64,000 nucleotides of DNA, from the NCBI GenBank assembly GCA_951217055.1, contig OX578282.1, positions 22,586,106 through 22,650,105 of the forward strand. Reading direction: 5' to 3'. Below the pieces are notes generated by a model. The model did no database searches and was not told where the DNA came from. It saw only the letters and a list, made by a program, of their open reading frames with translations. The position numbers and the translations under genes are program-made. The DNA comes from Gerris lacustris (taxonomy: Eukaryota; Arthropoda; Insecta; Hemiptera; Gerridae). Within the stretch, counting starts at the first letter, position 1. The number at the start of each line of letters is the position of its first letter. This document shows, piece after piece, positions 45,251 through 56,892 of the stretch.

Positions 45251-48200
45251 ACTATAACTATGGGAATTCTATTTTGAACGTTTTCTTTTTTAAATCTACA
45301 AAATTTAACTTTATTCTTCCTAAATTACTATCATGTAAACAGAAACCGTATATTATTTTATTAAGTTTAAACAACGATATTATCAAATAATATTTCACAA
45401 AAGAGAGGTGAGACACTAGTTCCACAAAATACCTCAACAAGAAAATGTCTTAAGTGTCCGATCTCAAGTCGTAAAATAACCAAATTTTGTGTTGATCACC
45501 GACGTTAAAGAAACGGAACTTCAACAGAGACTCAACAGAAACCATTTAAAAATCACATTTCTTTCTTCCCTGTAAAATTGATATTCCCATTGTTCCTGTG
45601 TATAATTTACAACTGTCTCGATGCTTAAATATAAACAGCTTTGTTTCATTCAAAGTATTAAAGCGTGAAGTCAAAAGATTGGTTGTTATAGATAAGTTAG
45701 CAAGATTGTGAAGCGTTAAATCCATCTCTGGACATTGTACAAGTTCAGCGACCTCTATTGAAGAAAGGGACAAGTTCATATCGTGATTACATAGAGGGGA
45801 ATCTTGACCGTGATTGCAAGCTAACATCCTCCAGTTCTTTCGTCCTACATCGTAAGATGCAATCAAGATTCCATCCTTTCATCTTTTAACCAAAGATTAA
45901 GATCATTGCAGATAGGTTTTCTTTTCTATCTTAGTAATGGCTGATTGCTTTAGGACGCTTTTATTCACTTCTCCGTCTTGTAGCATGTTCTTTTTATAGA
46001 TTCTTTTGATGTTGGGTTTATAATCACACTTTTACGATCTTATATCATTATTCTTATTTTGGCATAATAACACATCTATATTTTTAATGAATTAAGGTCA
46101 AAGTTGCAAACTAAAAAAAAAAAAGAGGAAAAATCAGTAAAACATCTTATCTGACATTGAACAACATTGTTATAAAAGTGATGTCAGCTATTAAAGTAAT
46201 TTTTCTTCACATTTAGCTTACTTTCTATACAAAGTTTAAAGCTATTTATCTAATATTTAATTGATCCCTGATATTCATTATAGGTCGGAACGAGGTTAAT
46301 GAGTCCATAGCTTTTCGATCCATAACACTATCTTTAGAATAATTTATGGGATAACGTGTCATTATTTCGGTTCCAGGGTTTAAAGAGGGCTTATCCATTT
46401 TATGGAAGATTCATTAAATAAGTCCGGGGATGTATCAGACTGCTAGGAGAGGTGCTATTACGTATTAAAATTAAGCTTAAGTTGATTTAAGGGGTAATTC
46501 TAATCTTTATATACACCCTTGGATGAGTTAGAAGCCATTGCTGATAGTAGAAAATATCTATGGACTATTTTAAATTAGAAATTAAAATAGAACAATAATT
46601 TTAGATACTTATTAATGTAATATCACCATTACAATCCTAGACACTTCAATGCCATCCTTTTTGGACTAATTATTCGAATTTATTTACAAATTACATATTT
46701 TCTGATACTTTAAGAGGTTTTGTAAAAATGTCTTGATATACATACAAACAAAAGTTGGTTTAGGTATGAGTCGGTCTAAGATAATGAATGAAACATACAT
46801 AAAATGTTATTGATTTTCTATACATCCAATCTTAAGAAATAATCCAATATTAAAGTATTCCATATACATACAATTGTAGATCCTTTAGAACACAACTAGG
46901 TATCATGATATTATAAACAATTATTTTGACCAAATTTTTAAGGTAAGATTATTAAACAGTATTATTTTAACATTGTGGGTTATTTAATAACTTACACTTC
47001 AAATTTGATGTTCTTTTAAAGTTAAAGTATTTGAATTTCATTAAAATTGCACCTAATGCTAAACAAATATAATGGACTTAATTAAAAATTAAATATGTAT
47101 ATTTAAATGAAAAATAAGGGATTCCAATTTTACTATTCACTAAATGAAGCGGTTCAAACACTTTATCTATTTATAAGGGATAAGCTTATTTAATAATTTA
47201 AGCTACTTATGCAGAGTATCGCTATTTTTGCTTCTTTCCTGATCCTTTAAGAGTTTGTTCGGTGTAAGTGAGCCTTGAAATTTATGTATTGCTTGGTTTA
47301 GGAAGATGCCGGTCTAAGATGAAGAGTGAAAATTTCATCGTTTTAAAATGTCTTTGCTCCGATTCCGTCGGGTTTAAACGTCATCTCGGTCCTCCTTTTC
47401 GCCGGATCCCCCAGTGAAGGATCCCTTCTTCCTCGGAGTTCGTCCTTCTAGAAAAACCCTTTGCCTAAACGCTTCAACCCCCTTCCCTTCACTGTTCCTT
47501 AAACGCTTCCATATTAAGCTTAATCTTGTTCCATTTATCTCCCTTCTTGGCGTCGCTCCTCATCCCTCCTCCCAACCCGTTAATTATAGTTGCCTCGGAG
47601 GATCTTTTGATGACGCTAACAACATCATTTACCCCCCCTTTACCCCATCACCCTTCTGCTTTTACCTAAAATTTCATTTTTCGTTTCTCCTCCTCCAAAA
47701 CCGACCTCTTTTTCTCTTATCCAATACAGTTGGGTTTGAGCGAATTTCCTTCTAAACAATTCGTTAATGAGGTCGGTCGAAGGGGTTGGAAGGGGAGTTT
47801 TAAACCGACACTTTTCTTATCTATTAATGAAATTTATTAGGAAGAAAAGCCTCCCCTCCTCCGATTAATAATAACCCTTAAAAAAAAGTCTATATAATTT
47901 TCTTTTAAAACTTGAATTTTATTTTTTCTCTTTCGTCGTCTTTTTGAAAAGACGGAAAAGTATTTTAATTTCACTTCATTATTTTACTACTCTTAGTCTT
48001 TATTGTAACTTAGAATATTAATGAAATGATTTAAGACGTTAATTCTATTAGAAGCATTAAATGAACACTTAGTTCTTAATCAAGTTTTGTATAAGTTTAT
48101 CAAAATCGTATATCTATGATATCAGAACACCACGTTTTAGACACTAGAATATTGAAATTAGTTTTAACACCTTTTTTAATTTCATATACATTTACATATT

Positions 48201-49504
48201 TACAATACTTATTTAGACGAATGAACACGGTTAAGGAGTCCAAATAAATTGTATCCATCGTCTCTTATGTGCAAACACTTAAGCCTAAACTGCATAACTC
48301 AATTTTGATTATTAATTATGAGTACATGTTTAGAAAAATCATATCCTAAAAGTGAAATAAATAAATATTTCTATCAAAAACGTTTCAACCGTAGTCCGTT
48401 TAACGAATAATTTAACCCTATAAGACGCCATTGGAGAAAAATTATAGTTTTAGAGATAACCTACTTCCTTAAATGATATCCAAAAGTTACGGTTTCTTTT
48501 TCTCAACAGGAAAGCCATTAAAGTGCTAAAATTTCGCAATTCTTAAAAAAAAAAAAACACAAAAAACAGACTTTCAATCACTTAAAGGACTCTAGAAATC
48601 GATATTCAAATTATTACAAAAAAAGTTTTCCGTTTGAAATTACTTTCTTTGTTAAAAACAACCTAGGATCATTTGATTTTAAAGGTCTTCAAAATTCATT
48701 AATAAAAAAAAAAATAAAGTGATATTTTATTGTAGGGCAAATAAACGATTTTATTTGAGTCAAAAGATAATGGCAGAAGAAATAGATAGGAGATTTGTTC
48801 ATTTGAGAACGTTACAGTTTGGAGGGAAGCGTCACATCTATGAATATAGATAGCCGAGTGATTAGCCAAACGAATCGTAAGTTGGCACCATGTTGCTGTT
48901 TCTATCGTGTTCTGAATCCCTAATATCGCACTGCTTTTCTCTCGCCCTTAAAACCGTGTCGCTTTCAAGTGTTTTTACTCCCAGTCTTTTTTTTCAAATT
49001 ATTTTCCGCTATGTTTCCAGTCCCGATGTCTCTTTTTTCGGATAGTCAAACAGCATATTTTGTTTTCCTTTTCCATAAATTACATTCTGTGCTCTGCAGT
49101 TTTAGCTCTTCACTTCTTTTACACAAGACCTCTTTTTTTAAATTTATCATTTTTAGGGTAACTTTTTTGTTTATATATGAGTGAATAATAAATTTTAATT
49201 TAATTAATATATATGAATTATATACTTAAAATACGTAATTATATAATGCTGAAACGATTGTATACAATAATATAGTTTATTGTATCCTAAAAAAAGCTAA
49301 CAAAAGGAAATGTAGTTCATAAAGGAAATAACAGAATTTTTATAAATGTTATTCTCAGGAATTCAATAGTGACAAACTTTCGAATTAAAGTTATTATTAA
49401 AGTATAAATTATTTTAATGTATTATATTTCATCTAATTTATTTATAATTGTTAACCAACTACATTTGAACTGTTTTACATTGAAGTGTTTATCTACGATT
49501 GGTA

Positions 49505-49885
49505 CGAAATATAAACATTTTATCTCTGGATAGATGCGAAGAAAGTGTTTCTTTTCGTAGTTGTATTTATTGCACATGCACGTTTCATATCTCTTCTTTC
49601 TTTCCGCACTAGTGCGGAAAGAAAGAAGAATTCTTCACTTTACCACACGATTAGCGTGTTTGTTTACATTTAACAAAACTAATTTGCTGTTTGTTAAATT
49701 TAAGAAATATTTTTTTCTGTTTTTATTATTAAAATCCAACAATCGTAGATAAAGTACGGTACGCAAAAACTGCATTTTGCTTTGCTCGTGTGGTTTTATT
49801 ACCCTCGCTGTCACTCGAGTGCAAACTCCACACTTGCATGCAAAATGCTCCTTTCCGCACTAGACGCGTAATGTACTATTTTTAT
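49505..49885 (-). mobile_element. Non-autonomous element with CTAGTGCGG motif, copy 2
   Basis: Reverse complement of 8955-9425. It contains a perfect palindrome, CTTTCTTTCCGCAC/TAGTGCGGAAAGAAAG (49597-49627 region), and ends CTTTCCGCACTAGACGCGTAAT. It sits only ~60 bp upstream of cuticle exon 2, inside the intron. The 63-codon frame (49561-49752) is internal to it and not a gene. Confidence 0.75.
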
Positions 49886-49944
49886 TAGTAATGGAGGATA
49901 ATGACACATAGCTTTAATCTTTTGTTTATGCTTGTTTGTTACAG

Positions 49945-50304
49945 GTAGCCCTCGCTTGCCTTTTGGCTGTAGCCTACGCCGCTCCCGGTCATATCGCCGT
50001 AGTAGCCCCCGTTGCCACCTCTCACACCTCCGTACATAAGACCTCCATCGTACACCCCGTGCCCGTTGTACACACTCCCCTTGTACATGCTCCCGTCGTC
50101 CACCACGCTCCCTTGGTACACACCGTTCCCGTAGTCAAGACCCACCATGTCATCACTCCCGTCGTCAAGACTACCCACGTTGTCGCCCCCGTCGTACACC
50201 ATGCTCCCATCGTACACCACGCTCCCGTCGTCCCCCTTGTCAAGACCCACGCCGTAGTACACCACGCTCCCGTCGTACACCACTCCCCCATCCTCGTACA
50301 CTAA
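49945..50304 (+). CDS. Cuticle protein, low-complexity VVHHAP type, exon 2
   Basis: The acceptor TTTGTTACAG precedes GTAGCCCTCGCTTGC. The exon starts [12 protein letters not shown], the hydrophobic core and cleavage region of a signal peptide (cut expected after AYA, before APGH). The mature chain of about 107 residues is almost wholly V, H, P, A and T, with repeats such as [16 protein letters not shown] and VPVV, and ends in ...SPILVH then TAA. Such AAP/HAPVV proteins are secreted structural proteins of insect cuticle. With exon 1 the protein is about 123 residues. Coding bases are strongly C-rich at third positions, unlike the surrounding DNA. The long minus-strand frames here are mirror readings of the repeat. 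Confidence 0.88.
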   Translation, partial: VALACLLAVAYAAPGHIAVVAPVATSHTSVHKTSIVHPVPVVHTPLVHAPVVHHAPLVHTVPVVKTHHVITPVVKTTHVVAPVVHHAPIVHHAPVVPLVKTHAVVHHAPVVHHSPILVH

Positions 50305-50349
50305 CGAACCTACCTCCAATGTCCTTCTCTCAAAAACTCCATTAATTTA

Positions 50350-50355
50350 AATAAA
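50350..50355 (+). terminator. Polyadenylation signal AATAAA of the cuticle gene
   Basis: AATAAA begins 46 bases after the stop codon, in an AT-rich 3' UTR with T-rich sequence downstream (50363-50390), so the 3' UTR is short. Confidence 0.65.
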
Positions 50356-50399
50356 TTAAGTTAGTTTTAAATATTTATTTTATTACCTTTCTTTCTACA

Positions 50400-50835
50400 A
50401 TCTATCCGTAACATCCTAGATTAGAATAATCATTGATGCTTTAGCTCTTTCCTAATCTACACGCACTCGAATTGAGCTATATATTTAAAAAAAAAAAAGC
50501 TTAAAACATTAAAAGTATAAGCAAAACAAAAATTTAGCTCTAACAATTATCTTACTAATAACTACCTGTACAAAAAAAATCAATAGATTAAACACGACCA
50601 AAAATATGGGGACAATATGGCACAAATAAGGAAACTAGGCATAAAGAAAACTATAAATTATATTGTTTCCTGAGAAATCAATAGATTAACACGAGGGAAA
50701 CATGCAAGCATCTTCTGAATTCTACATACTTCTAAAAATGTGACTAAATAAATCTTGTTGATGGGAAGAAAACTGAGACTGTAATGAGGAAAACTTGAGT
50801 TAAATATCTCTTGGACATTAAATTACGATAATAGT
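50400..50835. other. Downstream intergenic DNA, no gene seen
   Basis: AATAGATTAAACACGA and CAATAGATTAACACGAG repeat near 50581 and 50680. Otherwise nothing is recognised. Confidence 0.4.
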
Positions 50836-50837
50836 TA

Positions 50838-51642
50838 TTTGTGCAACTAGTGCGGAAAGTGGCACTTTGCTGCACTCGAGAGAAATATTTACGGTTTCTC
50901 GAGTGCAGCAAAGTCACTTTAAGCTCGAGTTGCACATTAAATTTTTCCTACTGTTAGTTTTTAATCTGTAAATAAAAACATTTTCAGACAGTTTTCCTAC
51001 CTTCTTATTGTTACACCAAGAACTAAAACTTTCGTATCTGCGTTCGTATTTTTGTTTGGACTTGTCTGGAAGTAAATTCAGCGTTACATTTTTCGCTATT
51101 GTAGCCAACTCTTCTGGAGTATTACTAAATTCAAAATCACTTTCGCTACAACTATCCATTTTCAGACAACTGTTTCTAAAAGGAATAATGAAAGGTTTTT
51201 CAATATTTACTAAACCAGCTGTTCTGTTTATAGTCAGTGTTGCCTTTTTTTTCGAGATTCAGCAAACCTGACCAAGCGCTGTTATTATTTTTTATTATAA
51301 CACTTACTCATCACATTTAATTCTTTTTTTTAGATTGTCTATCTTTAGTTTATTTATATTTTAACATTTTTATATTTGATATATAGTGTAAATCATGTAT
51401 TTAGTTAAAAAAGTAACATTAGTTGCCATTGTTGTTTTTATTATAATTTGGATTATCTAATCTTTGTTTAGATTTAAGTTGTTTATGTTCTTAAGTTGGA
51501 ACATTGGAGTGCGGTAAAGTAAAATGAGTGCGGTAAAGTAAAACGAGTGCGGTAAAGTAGAAAGTGCAGGAATGTGCTGTTTTGCGTACTATTTTGAGTG
51601 CGATAATAACCACTTTATCGGTCAACTGTAGGAAAAAATTAT
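50838..51642 (-). mobile_element. Possible element with CTAGTGCGG/GTGCGGTAAAGT ends
   Basis: 50843-50938 is a near-perfect hairpin (GCAACTAGTGCGGAAAGTG...; TTTGCTGCACTCGAG / CTCGAGTGCAGCAAA). On the other side GAGTGCGGTAAAGTAAAA occurs three times in tandem (51510-51558). TTTTTCCTACTGTT (50943) and its inverse AACTGTAGGAAAAA (51625) bracket the interior. The interior holds the minus frame below. This may be one mobile element related to the CTAGTGCGG family, but exact termini and target duplication are unclear. Confidence 0.45.
50914..51159 (-). pseudogene. Fragment resembling the N-terminal domain of tyrosine-recombinase-like proteins
   Basis: The frame begins MDSCSESDFEF and includes LLPDKSKQKYERRYESFSSW and KKVGKLSENVF. 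Helical segments of the type KSxxxYExxYxxFxxW...ENV are seen at the start of insect proteins with a phage-integrase-like core, where they form the SAM-like DNA-binding part. The resemblance then stops and the frame runs into the hairpin of the element, so no catalytic part exists here. It could be a captured first exon (TTTATTTACAG after ENV looks like an acceptor). I am moderately unsure. Confidence 0.4.
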
Positions 51643-52329
51643 TACTCCACCTAAAAAATGTAATATGCAATCTTACAAGACAACTAACTATCAGGATGGG
51701 CTACATGCAATATGCATGTAAAGAGAATTGTAAATTGAATAGTTAAGGAGAATAATTGCTGCTATAAAATTACAATGTTGTATTCTGAAATTAAGAAGTT
51801 ATATAGAAAATGTAACAATATGGCGAACTCAGGTATACTTAGAGGTGGTTAGAGGTGGTTAGATTATTAGAGGAAGTTATATAGAAAATGTAACAATATG
51901 GCGAACTCAGGTATACTTTTTACAACTTCCACTCATTTCATTTATCAATAGGTGATGTGCAGTGAATTTGGAATTTCGATTAGAATTATTTTAATATTAA
52001 TATTATTTAATATATGGGGATTACTAAATATAATGTTTTAAGATTTTCTAACTTTGTATAGATTTTTGACTAGATATTTTTATATCTCTCTTGTATATAA
52101 TTGGTTTGACAAGGATCTTTACGGCGTATTTCCTTAGATTAGAGAAACCGGTCTATCTTGAATCTAATGTTAATTAACGGTTTGCTTGATGGTTCCTACA
52201 CGAAGAGTTATATTTTCTCTTCACAGATAACATATCATCTGTTAAGTTTTCTAGAAAGCGGAAAAAAGTGTAGGAAGATTAGAGAAGCTCACACTCATAT
52301 CTCATGGCAGTCATATAATAACTCGAGCT
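51643..52329. repeat. Intergenic DNA with a 47-bp direct repeat
   Basis: AGTTATATAGAAAATGTAAC and ATATGGCGAACTCAGGTATA occur at 51795-51840 and again at 51873-51918, separated by a duplicated AGAGGTGGTT. No gene seen. Confidence 0.75.
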
Positions 52330-52910
52330 AATGTTCTTTGTTGACTCGCTAGTTGGTCTTTTTACTGCTGCTCGGTACTACGTTGTGGCAGCTACTACCC
52401 CACACCACCCCAGTTTAATGGTTATTCCACTCACCCCCCTCTCGTCTACAAAGGTCATAAGGTCACCACCCTTCAAATTCTCAGGAGGGTTTGAAGTAAC
52501 TGTAGCTCTAGGTTCAAGGGCGGCTCGACTAGAAATCGATCTCAGCGGATTGTTAGGTATGTTACCTGTGTGGGTTCTTAAACCTAGCCCTTATTTCCTT
52601 ACTGGAGGGTAGGCAAACGCTTTCGAGTCTACTGCACGACACTCGTCTCCAAAAAAAGGTCTTTTTTAAAGAAGCTAATATTTCCTTGTGTTTTTATGTC
52701 GGTAAAGCGACGTCGATATTTCCCTGATTACCAGCCGAGGGGGGCCGCACAGCTCCCTTAATCTGCCTCCTTGTAAAGCCGTAATAGTTCTAGTTTTTTT
52801 ACTACCGTCTCCCCTCCCACGCCCAGCCTTTTTCCCAAGCCGACGTAAAAATAAGATTCTTTGAATAAGAATTTCCCTTTTGAAGTAGATTTCCTCCATT
52901 ATATACTTTT
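52330..52910. other. Less AT-rich region with weak coding hints
   Basis: Frames of 93 codons (plus, 52331-52612) and 74 codons (minus, 52675-52899) show no known domain. Another plus frame near 52395-52470 reads Y-Y-P-T-P-P-Q-F-N-G-Y-S-T-H-P-P-L-V-Y-K, which has a cuticle-like flavour, but stops close both sides. A relic or an exon of a second cuticle gene is possible; the evidence is weak. Confidence 0.2.
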
Positions 52911-53077
52911 TAAAGCATTACTTCAAAGCGGTTTAAATTTATTAAAACCTAGGTGACTTTCTACTTTTTTTCTTTCAACAAATCTCTATAAATTCTCTAC
53001 AAATTGAATGGGCTTTAAACAAAGAAAACAACTCACTAAACTCATTGGTATTAGAAATATAAGCATAAACCCTAGGT

Positions 53078-53313
53078 TACCCCTTTCAAAATGAAGGGGG
53101 TAAAAGCTCTACTTTTTATAACAAGTGACATCAAATTACTCAAACAATCATCAGAAAAGTAGCCATAATTTAATAACTCAGAAATAAAACTTAAAAAAAG
53201 AATATAATGTGGTTCTTGACCACAATATCGAGGACGATCTGCAAGAAACCGGTCTTCTGGAGACAGTAAAAAGGCCCATTGATTCCCATCTGCGTAGGTC
53301 TGATGAAGTCCCT
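53078..53313 (-). pseudogene. Unrecognised open frame, possible exon or relic
   Basis: A minus frame without ATG stays open for 78 codons after a CACTAG that could be an acceptor. It contains YADGNQWAFLLSPEDRFLAD and RPRYCGQEPHYI, then a leucine- and phenylalanine-rich helix, and ends at TAG (53078 side). Residue usage is well mixed, unlike the chance frames nearby. A second minus frame (53191-53388) overlaps it, and joining the two would need a frameshift. I do not recognise the family. Confidence 0.3.
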
Positions 53314-53400
53314 AGTGATTTGTTTAATTATTCTTGATTGATCCATCTGAGCATCTCTCAGACTGAGCAAGTGGATCCACCTCATCATTCCTAAAGACTA

Positions 53401-55107
53401 CCAATAACCAATAGAGGCGTATAACAGAACTGTAGAATGCTTAAATACCATATTGCAATAGAAGCAGCAACGCTGGTTCAGAACTGCAATCCGCTTATAT
53501 ACCATAATCTACTATTTATTGGTCACAGAGACCATTTTACATTGATTAAATATGCGTATACGACAGAAGGAAAAAAATACCTCATACAGGAGTTGAAATC
53601 CTAAAGAAATAATAATATTCTATGATAGTCCGCATAAAAACACGAAAAAATATGTGAAACCCATCTTTTAAAAGCGAAGTTCCAAGTTTGAAAAATAAAC
53701 TTACTCAAATTTCCTATTATAACTTCTAAGTAGTACTCCGTTACAACAAAAAGAATTATTTATTTTACTCTTTTTGTACAAAGTAACTATTATTTATTTC
53801 GTTTGTAGGTTTTGCTGTTGTACTTAATGCGGTTTCCCGTTGTAATGGAAGTTGACATTGTTTAGAGTTACTTTTTCTGCTAAAAGCTCTTATGGTGTTC
53901 CACTTTTCTACGTGAAGAGCTTTGATTTATTTCTTTTTTTTACGTACGTTCGTTGTCCAATATTTTTTGTCCCGTACAACGTGCAAGTGGTCACTCAAAG
54001 TCGAGTGGGCATTTTCTCTGAGGTTTTGTACGAGTACATCAAAAAGTACATATATTTTATACTTCTTTTTTCGTCTACACATTTTTTCAATGCGGCATTC
54101 TATCTTATCCTAAGTACATACTCGTACTTTTTATTTTTCTTTTGTCCATAACCTCTTATAGGATAACCTTGAATCTCTTCTAGTATTACTATTAGCTAGC
54201 ATCGTAAGTATTTGATTTTACACACACACACACACTTACATATATATATATTTCTTTCGTACTGAGATTTAGTACTAAAAGATTGAACCCTTTCAAACAA
54301 ATTGTCCTTTTACTTTATATATATATATTACTATTACTGCTACTACTCCTACTACTACTCTTACTAGCCTTCACCCCTTGCTCCACGTTGGGCTCATGCT
54401 AGGAATCAGTGGCTAGGTTTCCTACAATTAAGTGGGCCAAGAGAAAAAATGAAACGCCTTAATAGTTTTGTTTCCAAAGCCTTCATATACATAATGTTAT
54501 ACATCATATGTTCCATTAGTAAGAATAAAATACTCTGCGAGTCGCAGTTAGGAGGATATTTGTTACATGCTTCAATCCTCCATTTCATTATTAGGCACAA
54601 TAAATAACCAAGTTTCAATGGAATCCAGATATCTTATTTTTGTGCTACTTTTCCGTGTACAAGGTTAAATCCGATATTTTGAGGAAATCATCCTAGTTAT
54701 TGGTTTACTTTTATTTACTTATTGAGGAATCACCAATAGATTACTGGACGGGAGAACGGCCGGCCACATTATGCATCTATAAGTGTAAGTAATATTAAGC
54801 GTAAATTATGTCACCTCTATGAAAGAAATGTTTACCAATATTGTAAGTAAAATTATCAGTTTTTCGTCAGAAAGAAAGTAAATTAATATTGAGACCACAA
54901 TCAACAATAAAAAGCTGAATAATACACATATGATGGATAAATTAATAATATTATATAAACCTAGCGTATGCTTACATATCTTATATATTAAAAATGTGTG
55001 GAGGTAGTTAGCGGATATGATATTGCTAGTACACTATCTAGACTCTAGATCTAGACGATCTACGCAAGACAATTTTACCTTGCCACTAGGAAAACATAGT
55101 TATACTG
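53401..55107. other. Intergenic DNA with simple repeats
   Basis: Short (CA)n, (TA)n and (ACT)n tracts lie at 54220-54250, 54316-54330 and 54330-54365. A 70-codon minus frame (54406-54618) and 63-99-codon plus frames near 53852-54151 carry no motif. Confidence 0.45.
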
Positions 55108-55425
55108 AAAGTAGAAGGAAAAGTCTCTCCACGTAAAATATTTATTAAAAAATCAAAGGAGCTTTCAGCCTCTATAAAGCCATCTTCAGTGCCGAAAGAA
55201 GTGGAAATGTAAATCAACAAAAAAAGCTCATAGGGTAGGGTGATCATGTAGAGCCAGACACTGGCACACTTGCGACTTGAGCTAGAGTCTGTCATTGTAT
55301 GACTCACCCCGCCCTATGAGCTCTTTTAGTTTATTTACGTTTCCACTCTTTCGGCACTGAAGATGGCCTTATATAGAGTTCGAAAGATGCTTTGATTTTT
55401 GAGACCATTACCTTCTACTTTTATT
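55108..55425. mobile_element. Inverted-repeat element with outward hammerhead-like cores, locus iv
   Basis: Arms 55108-55241 and 55304-55425 pair through GTAGAAGG, AATCAAAG, GCCATCTTCAGTGCCGAAAG and AGCTCATAGGG. On the plus strand the right arm has CACTGAAGA (55355-55363), a weak stem with loop TTATATAGA, and GAAAG (55382). On the minus strand the left arm has CTGAAGA (55189-55183) and GAAAG (55166-55162). The spacer is about 60 bp. The 73-codon minus frame (55086-55307) is not a gene. Confidence 0.65.
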
Positions 55426-56598
55426 GATGACCTCCACTCACGTTCCTTATCCTATCATAGTATACTAGTTTGCCACAAAAAATGTAATGGAAAAATATTT
55501 ATAAAAAAAAAGGTTTTCAACAGGTAGAATTCTTAATGAAGGAGGTGCATTTTTCTAGCCAAACAATTGTCTTGTGCCAAGAAAGGAAGTTGGTATAAAG
55601 TTTTAATTTAACATTACATACATTATAATTTGTCAGACAAAAACACATTTTTGTCGTTACTTTATGTTTATAGTTGAAATTAGACGGGGTTAGATACTTT
55701 ATTTAAACTTGAAACTTCTAAGCCAGAAAAATACTTACTAAAGAAGTAGTTAAAAAGATACCGGACAGTGTCGCCAACTCAAACATTAAGCAACAAGTAA
55801 AAGTGGAAACAAAGTCTTTAAAAAAGTTTTTTATACTTGCAAGTCTCCGAGAAACAAACACTTAAAACAAATCGTTCTCACACTCCGAGCTAGAAATATC
55901 TTGCCCTTCAGTGATAATTTAAACTTTCACCTCCCGGATAACCAGTTTCGGCAAGGGAGAACTGTCATCCCACCAACAAACCTGCCGCTTTTTACTTTTA
56001 TCCTTCCTAGTCCACCTCCTTTTTCTTTTACTTTTAACTTGAATAAAGTAAAGAGCAAAATTTACGGTTAGAAAATAAGTTTTTTATTAACGTGAGGTTC
56101 TCCTCCGCAAATAAAGTTTTTTTAAGAATGGAACAGTGGTATGGGTGAAGAAAAAAATGTTGTTTGTTTTTCAGTAGTCGGAACAACCCATAGAATTCGA
56201 TATGTTCAGAAAGAATAGTTTTAACATCTGTTTTATCAACTTCTGCCAGTAAAGAAAAAGATTATTGCTTTGTTTCTAAGATTTCGGAAAATGTGGAATT
56301 TCTTTAAGGCTAAATTTAGAATAATAAGTTCCGTTTGGAGTAAATTTACTTTTATGTATATCTACACTTTGAAACCTATCCTTATAATCCGCGGTTTTGT
56401 ATCAAGTGACAATGACTCATTTGTTTCAAAATTTAGTTTTACTTCAAAATCATTCATTGCTTCATATTGTATTTGTTTTGTTAAAACAGGCATTCTATTG
56501 AGAATGTAAACCATTTATTGTCATGCAGGGGGGACCTCAAGTAAAGCTGTTAGAGACATGTGAGGGTCTATGGAGGTCATCTTAAAGGAATAACACAA
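55426..56598. other. Intergenic DNA, no gene seen
   Basis: AT-rich. A 79-codon plus frame (56270-56509) is hydrophobic but has no recognisable family. Confidence 0.4.
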
Positions 56599-56892
56599 AC
56601 TGTCTCTGCACGTAAATTGAAATGACTCTAATAACAAAGCAGCTTTCAGCCTTCAAAAGGCCATCATCAGTGCCTATTGCGGAAGAAAAAAGTTACAATA
56701 ATAAAAAGATTTAGTGAGAGGTGAGTCTAACTTTCATGCTGGAGATCGACGTTAGGCTCAAATTAATGGAACTGGTTTGTAACATGTTCTATTAATGTAA
56801 CTTTTTTCCGACAATAGGCACTGATGATGGCATTTTGAAGGCTGAAAACTGCTTTGTTTTTAAAGTAATTCCGATTTATGTGGAGAGTAATG
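56599..56892. mobile_element. Inverted-repeat element with outward hammerhead-like cores, locus v
   Basis: Arms 56599-56708 and 56780-56892 pair through AACAAAGCAG, TTTCAGCCTTCAAAA, GCCATCATCAGTGCCTATTG and AAAAAAGTTACA. Both arms carry the classic hammerhead core word CTGATGA (plus 56821-56827; minus 56670-56664), then a stem (GGCC/GGCT in the left arm) and GAAA (plus 56844-56847; minus 56647-56644), followed by A-GC-T-GC-T on the left arm. It shares TCTSYRCACGTAAA outer sequence with locus iv. Confidence 0.68.

Larger units (their letters stand above)
40180..49944 (+). other. Intron 1 of the cuticle gene (~9.8 kb)
   Basis: It begins GTAAGT and ends TTTGTTACAG. It holds several repeats listed separately: a hammerhead-like inverted element (41090-41315), a 5S-element tail (41699), a MITE (42640-43135), a tandem duplication (43140-43780), a GACA-core repeat (43796-44394), a tRNA-box repeat (44826-45250) and a CTAGTGCGG element (49505-49885). 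Unassigned parts, for example 45251-49504, are AT-rich. 47340-47760 is less AT-rich and pyrimidine-rich with a 113-codon frame that I do not recognise. Confidence 0.6.

Noticed and set aside
45546..45866. 106-codon minus frame starting MIASYDVGRKNWR
   Set aside because: No recognisable domain, lies antisense in the cuticle intron, no convincing splice sites; could still be an unknown exon.
47414..47755. 113-codon plus frame in a pyrimidine-rich intronic patch
   Set aside because: Composition follows the C/T bias of the patch; no family resemblance.
49939..50319. Long minus-strand frames (126 and 89 codons) opposite cuticle exon 2
   Set aside because: They are mirror readings of a C-rich valine/histidine repeat; the plus frame has a signal peptide, splice acceptor and poly(A) signal.
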